A stretch of DNA of 64,000 bases. Origin: Blastobasis lacticolella (lineage: Eukaryota > Arthropoda > Insecta > Lepidoptera > Blastobasidae). Within the stretch, counting starts at the first letter, position 1. Every line of letters starts with the position of its first letter. Position numbers and translations under genes: made by a program. The notes under the pieces were generated by a model that was not told the origin of the DNA, made no database searches, and worked only from the letters and a program-made list of their open reading frames with translations. Shown piece after piece: positions 58,201 to 64,000 of the stretch. The stretch lies in assembly GCA_905147135.1 (NCBI GenBank), contig LR990058.1, forward strand, positions 12,065,349 to 12,129,348, written 5' to 3'.

Positions 58201-61200
58201 AAAGTTTCGCCTTTTAGTAAAAACTTACTACTTAGAGTAAAAAATGTTTAGCAATATTATTAGACTCAGCAAAAGCCTTTGTTTATTAGACTTATATTAT
58301 TATACTTTTATTTTTGTTTATTAGACTTATATTATTAGACTCAGCAAAAGCCAAGAGGTTTCCCATCCGCTCCTCTTGTTGAAAGGTTAGGTATCCGAAG
58401 AACACTCCGAGACTATTTGAATGATAGGTTGCAAAGTGTCACAGTATATAAGTGATTATTCGATACAATTAAGTACTCAATATTTTTATTTCGATACCGA
58501 CTTTTTTTGGTTTCGAATAATTTCTTTCGATTCGAATGAAAATGACTTGTATTGAATCGATTGAACGCGTCCTACCTATTCGATTTCAGTTCAGTCGGTT
58601 CTTAGTTATAAACTGGCCACACCGCGCTGCGTATCATCTCAAAGGAGGAGTCCTACCCCTACCCTTCCCTTTCCATACACCTACCCCTACCCCTCCTCTC
58701 CTCTACCCTATACCTGCCCTACACCCACATTACACATACTTACCATACACCTAATAATAAATTTATGCAAAGTCGAGCCACCCGGACAGCAATAACTCGG
58801 ATAACCTTCCTTTTGAAAAAAATAAAAAATCCTTTAGATTTCGTATTCGAATGCTACCGGATTCGTGTTACAGCTTAGGAATAGGTCTATGGGTCATTTT
58901 GTCGTATAAAAAATTAATTTCATTTAGTAACTAAAGATACAGAACCCTAAATCCTTTAGAGATCTGACTGAGTCAAAAAATTAAATAAATAAAGAATCCC
59001 CCACTTTTACACAAATTTTGCCATAAGGAAACCAGCCATATTACTGTAATTATATACGAAGTGTACACCAAAGTAAGTAAAACATAAAATATAAAAAAAC
59101 TATCAGGAATCATCATTACATCTGATTATTTTTTCGTGTAAGTAATTTTTACAAGGTGTCATTACACATGACGACATTTTAAAATAATTTTCGAAGAAAT
59201 ATCGGTTTGGTTACGCGATGGTTGCGTAATGGCTGCGGGGTGTCAGACCTGGGCCTCGCCATCCGCTAATTTGTCATCATCATCATCATCATCTCGGCGT
59301 TGAATCCAAGTTGCGCCCCCGCGCTACACGCGGCCTACAATATAGGCCTCAGGTACTGACTTGGACCGCAACGCCCACCAGATCATCTCACGAGGGACAC
59401 AGTCAAAGGCCTTCTGCATGTACAGAAACAGGAAATACAGGGGCGTGTTCCTTGATCTGTATCCCTGCATGAGAGTTCTTAGGGCAAATACGGGGTCCAT
59501 GGTCCCACAACCCGGCCAAAGCCCATACTGACAATCCGAGATTGTACACTCCCGTCGGATTTGAGAGTCCACAATGCGTTCGAAGAGCTTCATGGTGTGA
59601 GATTTATGAGGTTTATACCGCGGTAGTTGGTGCACTCCCGCACTGAACCCTTACCTTTAAAGACTGGGGTAATTATACTCAGCCTCCATTGGTTTGGTAT
59701 CTTCCCGGTGAGGAGAATGCGGTTATAAAGATCGGTAAGGATGCTCACACCACGAGAGCCTATCGATTTCCACGCCTCAATAGGGACTCCATCGGGTCCG
59801 ACGGCTTTCCGATTCTTCATGCGGCGAAGAGCCGCCTCGACTTCTTCAGGCGTTATCGATGGCACGAGTCCTTGATTCGGAGGGAGGTCCGGTGGATGCA
59901 CCTCTTTATGCTGCTTATTCAGTAGCTCGTGGAAATACGAGCGCCATCTCTCCTTTCCCGCGCGGTCGTCGCATAACAGGTTAGCTTGATTGTCATTTAC
60001 ACAGCGACAAATGGAAATATCCTCTGCCGCTTTGACCCTCGATCGTGCCAACTTGTAGATGAGTTTCTGCCCCTCAGACGATTCAAATTTTTCGTACAAA
60101 GGACGTAAGTGGTCTTGTCTGGCTCCGGCTACCGCTCGTTTGGTGGCACGTTTGGCATCCCTGTATGTAGCGAGGTCTTCAGGAGATCTGGACGCTTGCC
60201 ACTTTTTAAAGAGGGCTTTCTTTACCCTAATCTCCCTCTGGACTGTGTCGTTCCACCACCAGGTCTCCTTGTCAAGCCTGCGTCCGCCCCTTGACACCCC
60301 CAGCACCGTCCTTGCCGCCCGTACGATAGCTGCCTGAGTTCTGTCCCAGAGTTGTTGGATAGATTAGATCGTTGACAGCAGCGGCGAACTCAAGGGACTT
60401 GGTTCCTTCAAGCAGCCACCACCGGGTTTCACGACGGCACTGCTCCCGGTATTTGCCTCGGGGCTTCACGCGCAGGTCCATCACAAGGACCCGATGTTGG
60501 GCAGTGAGACTCTCTCCGGGTATGGCTTTACAGGTGGCCACTTTGCTAATATTGTCTCTCCGAGTGAGAAAGTAATCAATCTTGGTAGCGCTCCTCCCAC
60601 TCTTGTAGGTGATCAGATGCTCGGATTTATTTTGGAAGAAGGTGTTCACAACGGCCAGATCGGCAGCCATACACGTCCGGAGAATTTCTTCCCCTTCAGC
60701 GTTACGGCTCCCAAAACCAAAACCGCCATGAACACGGCCGAACTCCTCACACTTCTCAACCACATGACCGTTCAGATCGCCACCCACAACAATGGACAAC
60801 GGGACGTTACGTAGTACTTCCCCGATTTGCTCCCAAAACAACGCCTTTTCCGCGTCGCTGCAACCGACTTGTGGAGCGTAGGCGCTTACAAAATTGGTCA
60901 CGACCCCTTCGATAAGCACTCCCACAACCATAATGCGGTCACTTACACTTACAGAGGTAGGGCGATTCCTCTGCGCGTCGTATTGCGGCGACGCTCTATC
61001 TATGTCGGGTTTACGTGCTTGCCTTTCTATATTTTTTTTTGGTGTTTAGCTTTTTATGTGCGGCGACTACCATCCGACTCACACAACCTGTTAAGGAAAA
61101 ACCGGTTCGCCAGAGCCTCGTCCGTCCGTCAGCAGGGGGACCGCGGGCAGGTGAGGTTGGCTTGGGCCCATGAGATGGTGTTTGGGCTCCATACCCCCCC

Positions 61201-63281
61201 ATCCGCTAATTTGTAATTGATTAAATTGTAATTGTAGTTTTAGTTCTAGCAGCAATACCAAAAACGTGTGAGTAAATTAGCTTAAAGCCCTGGTGTATCT
61301 GTATGAGTGTACCTATGTCATGTACAACAAACGAGATTGTCATACCCTAACATATCTATATAGTACCACTCATTCTGTAATTCGTTCAGTTCTGTGGGTA
61401 CACTGTAACGATATAAGCAATGACAATTGTTTGCATACATTCCGAAGCATGGCCCATTAAGTACTAAGCACAGACACCATTTTTCTTTGATTTCTGTGGT
61501 ATTATGTAGCTGTAAATACGTAGGTACCTGATACATGAATAATACTTAAGTACTAACCCATGATTCATTATGAAAGATTCGCTTTGGTTGTTGACCCAAA
61601 GCGTCTTGGTTATGATCAATGAAGTCAGCGTCTGTTAACATGAAAGATCTACTATGTCTGGAGATGGTTTCAAGGTCTGCAGTTATCATGAGTGGTACCG
61701 CTAGGAATGACCACATTAACATTTGAATTTTGCCCTTAAAAATGTCTATGTAATAGCCGCCAAAGAGCTGAAATGCAAGAGTAACAATTTGTTAGAATAT
61801 CCGAAAACTCTACACTTGAATAGGTAGACACAGTCCACACCACGGTTGTTTCTCTTCCCATAATTTAATTTTCATATTATTGCATATTTTTCACAGATAA
61901 AAAGAAAACTGCAACTATTTGGCTGTTCGACTTTAAATTCTGTGTTCTAAAACGACATATTTTTACTTAAATAGGTTTATGGGACGTCAAAAAACATAAT
62001 GAATATAAATGAAGACCGAAAGAGAGATGGCCCGCGGGCCGTAGTTTGTCCATCCCTGATCAAGTGCCTCGAGCTATCATTCCGAAACACTCCTTTTGCC
62101 TCTTACGCGCGAGAGCCAACGGCTTACGACAAGAGGATGCCGAAGACCGGGCAAAGTGGAGAAGGAAGGAAGTGAAGTGGAGTAGGAAAGCGGACCCTGG
62201 CAGAGGCCGGGATAAGCGCTAGGACGATGATGATGACTCCTTTTGCCTCTTGCAAATTCATACATTTACCGATTGAGGGTGGAGAGGTACATGGCTAATA
62301 TTTTACCGGGCCTGCATCGTTGAAATGTCCGGGACCCGCAACATGCCTTAAGCGCAAGCGGTCCTGGTTGTCGCCGTAAAAGTCCCATATTTCCATTAGG
62401 CCATTCGAGTCCATACTCTTATTTCCATCGTTATCATAACTCCGCCAAATGTTGCAGGTTTCAGCTACAAGGGTGTAGTTTACCTATAATTGAAGTAGTT
62501 GGATTAATATGTTTGTCGTATTCATTTTGTAACTAACTGTAAATTAAGGATAAAAATTACTGCGAAATAATGCCCGCGTCATATGTATGAGCATCGGTGA
62601 CCGAGCGGTTGAGTATCCGACTCCTAAGCGAGAGGTACCGGGTTCGAATCCCGCTGCGGCCATGTACCAATGACTCTTTTCTGAGTTATGTACATTAGTT
62701 GAATTCTAACCGATGCTCTTACGGTGAGGAAAATCATCGTGTAAATTCAGGAAACTGAAGTTGTAACCATGATACAATCTGGTCAGGTTCCCCTGGTAGC
62801 AGGGTCACGGAGGTCAGATGGTAGTCGCTCCACTGTAATTACCTGATCGCCAAATCCTGGATCACGGTCAATGCCCTCATACTCGACAGCGCAACCGGGA
62901 CATTGACGCCAACATTAATATTTTTTATTTTTAATGCCCGCGTCATTTGACCGCCATCTCGTCTGTCAGCGAGGCGTCAACACGGAATATGACACTCCAG
63001 AAATAAGGTGAAGGTGTCCAGATTATTGTGCAACCAACACAGCATCAATAAATAAATGACAAAAAAAATGACAAAAAAAATTTCCATTCGCATTAGAAAT
63101 TCCAACAATAGTTATTCGTGCGGGTAGTTGTACATCCACATCGTAAGGGTGGAGCAACTTCCGTTGAAGGGAATTAGGAAATTTGTCCTTACCCCCTCTC
63201 CGCTGGTGAGCGAAGGCCAGCCGCAGGAGTATAGCATCGGTCGCCCGGTTTTATTCAAATAGGAACCAAAACGCGGAAAAG
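55242..63281 (-). CDS. GH27 family gene B2, duplicate of B, exons 4-9 only (5' end beyond window)
   Basis: Exons (minus): 63281-63193, 62483-62307, 61767-61558, 57999-57862, 56254-56176, 55447-55242. Exons 1-3 should lie right of 64000. Splice sites and phases match B, and no stop or frameshift breaks the reading frame. The altered catalytic region (SCGWPSL, WRSYDN, NDAG) is the same as in B, so the decay of the active site predates the duplication. Replacements relative to B include Thr to Lys and Val to Asp in exon 6, Leu to Met, Phe to Leu and Ser to Pro in exon 7, Leu to Phe in exon 8, and four in the acidic tail, which ends WIPHF. Intron 8 is short here (about 0.7 kb) because the transposon block of B is absent. 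Intron 6 holds the more complete RTE element. Intron 5 lacks about 120 bp present in B (23026-23145). Confidence 0.8.
55485..55685. other. 200 bp present only in copy 2, intron 8 of B2
   Basis: Lies between sequence matching 17753-17774 and 17775 onward. It breaks a LINE reading frame that is continuous in copy 1, so insertion in copy 2 is more likely than loss in copy 1. Confidence 0.45.
56294..56550 (+). mobile_element. tRNA-derived SINE (family 2), copy 2
   Basis: Duplicate of 18387-18660, with a deletion in the tRNA-like anticodon arm and another in the body. Confidence 0.7.
56617..57270 (-). mobile_element. LINE ORF2 C-terminal fragment, copy 2, with later insertion
   Basis: Duplicate of 18736-19260, interrupted at 56803-56930 by a short LINE terminus that copy 1 lacks. 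Confidence 0.6.
56803..56930 (+). mobile_element. 5'-truncated LINE terminus inserted only in copy 2
   Basis: About 128 bp ending in AATAAATAAATAAATAAATA, the same terminus as 10105-10210 in inverse orientation. It is absent from copy 1 at 18905, so it arrived after the duplication. Confidence 0.65.
59275..61200 (-). mobile_element. RTE-type LINE, non-autonomous, with target duplication
   Basis: It is flanked by ATCCGCTAATTTGT (59261-59274 and 61201-61214). It carries 5' leader, then an endonuclease C-terminal half (60931-60272: FVSAYAPQVG, SIVVGGDLNGHV, IDYFLTRRD), linker and RT start. The N-terminal half of endonuclease and the RT catalytic centre are missing, and a frameshift lies near 59610. 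It cannot move itself. Confidence 0.85.
62588..62905 (+). mobile_element. tRNA-derived SINE (family 2), copy 2
   Basis: Duplicate of 23832-24145, in intron 4 of B2. Confidence 0.7.
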
Positions 63282-64000
63282 CTAAAAAGTTATAAGTACA
63301 TTATTAGGCACAGGAAACTCGCGGTTCTTAGGTAGGTTTCAATTTCAAAATGATTTTTCAAGCAATGTTTATGAGAAATTATCTAAGGTTTTCCTTCATT
63401 ATTTAGAATTTTAGTGGCTACTGAAGCATTAATTTATGCTACATGATTGTAATCTCAGTCTACTCCGTATCCTGGTCACACGTGGCCCTTTGATAATTTT
63501 AGAATTCAAAATTTGAATATTTTTTGTATTTTTTTATGAATGTCAACTTCGGAAAATCGAATTTTTTTTATTACAGAAAATATTAATCACACACGAATTT
63601 TCATTTCGTCTACATTATGACAAAATGCGTAGCAATTTCATTATTTTAACCACATCAGTGGAATAAGATGTAGTTGGACGTGAAATTACTTTTGGTATTT
63701 TACATTATAGGAAAGCCCGATTTGGTAAGTTATTCCTTATAGTTTTTGGGGATAGATTGAGGTTTGCCTGGAACTGCCTGGAGGTGGCCTAGAACGGGTA
63801 GGTTTCGCGCGAAGTGATTTGATTTGATTGACAAAAAATATCTAGAAATGTGGTCAATATCTTAGCTTGATTTAGTTTATAAGATTTATTGTTTATTAAA
63901 CTTGAAAATAAAACACTATTTTAAAGCATTTTCTATCAAATATTTTATAAATAGAAGAAATAAGAAACCTCTAAAAAAACCCGTTTTGCCCGCATATGAG

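Larger units (their letters stand above)
32574..64000 (+). repeat. Segmental duplication, copy 2 (continues beyond window)
   Basis: Direct copy of 1-25211 carrying A2 and part of B2. The unit is 32.57 kb, so sequence equivalent to 25212-32573 (B exons 1-3 and the B promoter) is expected right of 64000. Confidence 0.97.

Overview
This is eukaryotic DNA, most likely from a moth or butterfly. It has short coding exons with GT-AG introns, tRNA-headed SINEs, RTE-type LINEs with (GATGAT)n tails, and hAT-like and other inverted-repeat elements. Lepidoptera is my inference from the repeat repertoire; no single marker gene proves it. There are no bacterial features.

The window is dominated by one event: an imperfect tandem segmental duplication. 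Bases 1-25211 (copy 1) reappear at 32574-64000 (copy 2), offset 32573 at the left edge, and match almost perfectly by eye apart from discrete insertions and deletions. Each unit carries two nine-exon glycoside hydrolase family 27 genes on the minus strand (alpha-N-acetylgalactosaminidase / alpha-galactosidase family). Right to left the order is B2 (5' exons beyond 64000), A2 (complete, 41040-32075), B (complete, 28404-11678) and A (8473-588, last exon beyond position 1). I assembled the exons from splice signals, reading phase and conserved family motifs. Predicted lengths are 428 residues for A2 and 462 for B.

The two types differ strikingly. A-type genes keep the family's nucleophile (IDGC), acid/base Asp, IDDC and Lys. 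They lack the usual active-site Trp in the N-terminal loop and have an N-acetylgalactosaminidase-like SCSWPT motif. B-type genes keep the fold and signal peptide but have replaced the acid/base Asp, the binding Lys, one Asp of IDDC and a whole disulfide pair, and they end in an acidic, proline-rich tail. B looks like a secreted pseudoenzyme that is duplicated together with an enzyme-like partner. A and B share a TATA box and a noncoding first exon, so co-expression is plausible.

The rest is mobile DNA. Copy 2 carries an 11-kb nested insertion (43661-54655): an interspersed repeat with a CCTACACCTA minisatellite, split by a 10.5-kb element with 488-bp LTRs but no visible gag or pol, which is itself split by an apparently intact two-ORF LINE in reverse orientation. 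Copy 1 has about 5.9 kb in intron 8 of B that copy 2 lacks (11892-17752): a LINE interrupted by a TIR-flanked composite that contains a foldback MITE, SINEs and an hAT-like MITE with an 8-bp target duplication. Both copies have an RTE element between exons 6 and 7 of the B genes. It is complete with a 14-16 bp target duplication in copy 2 and has lost its 5' part in copy 1.
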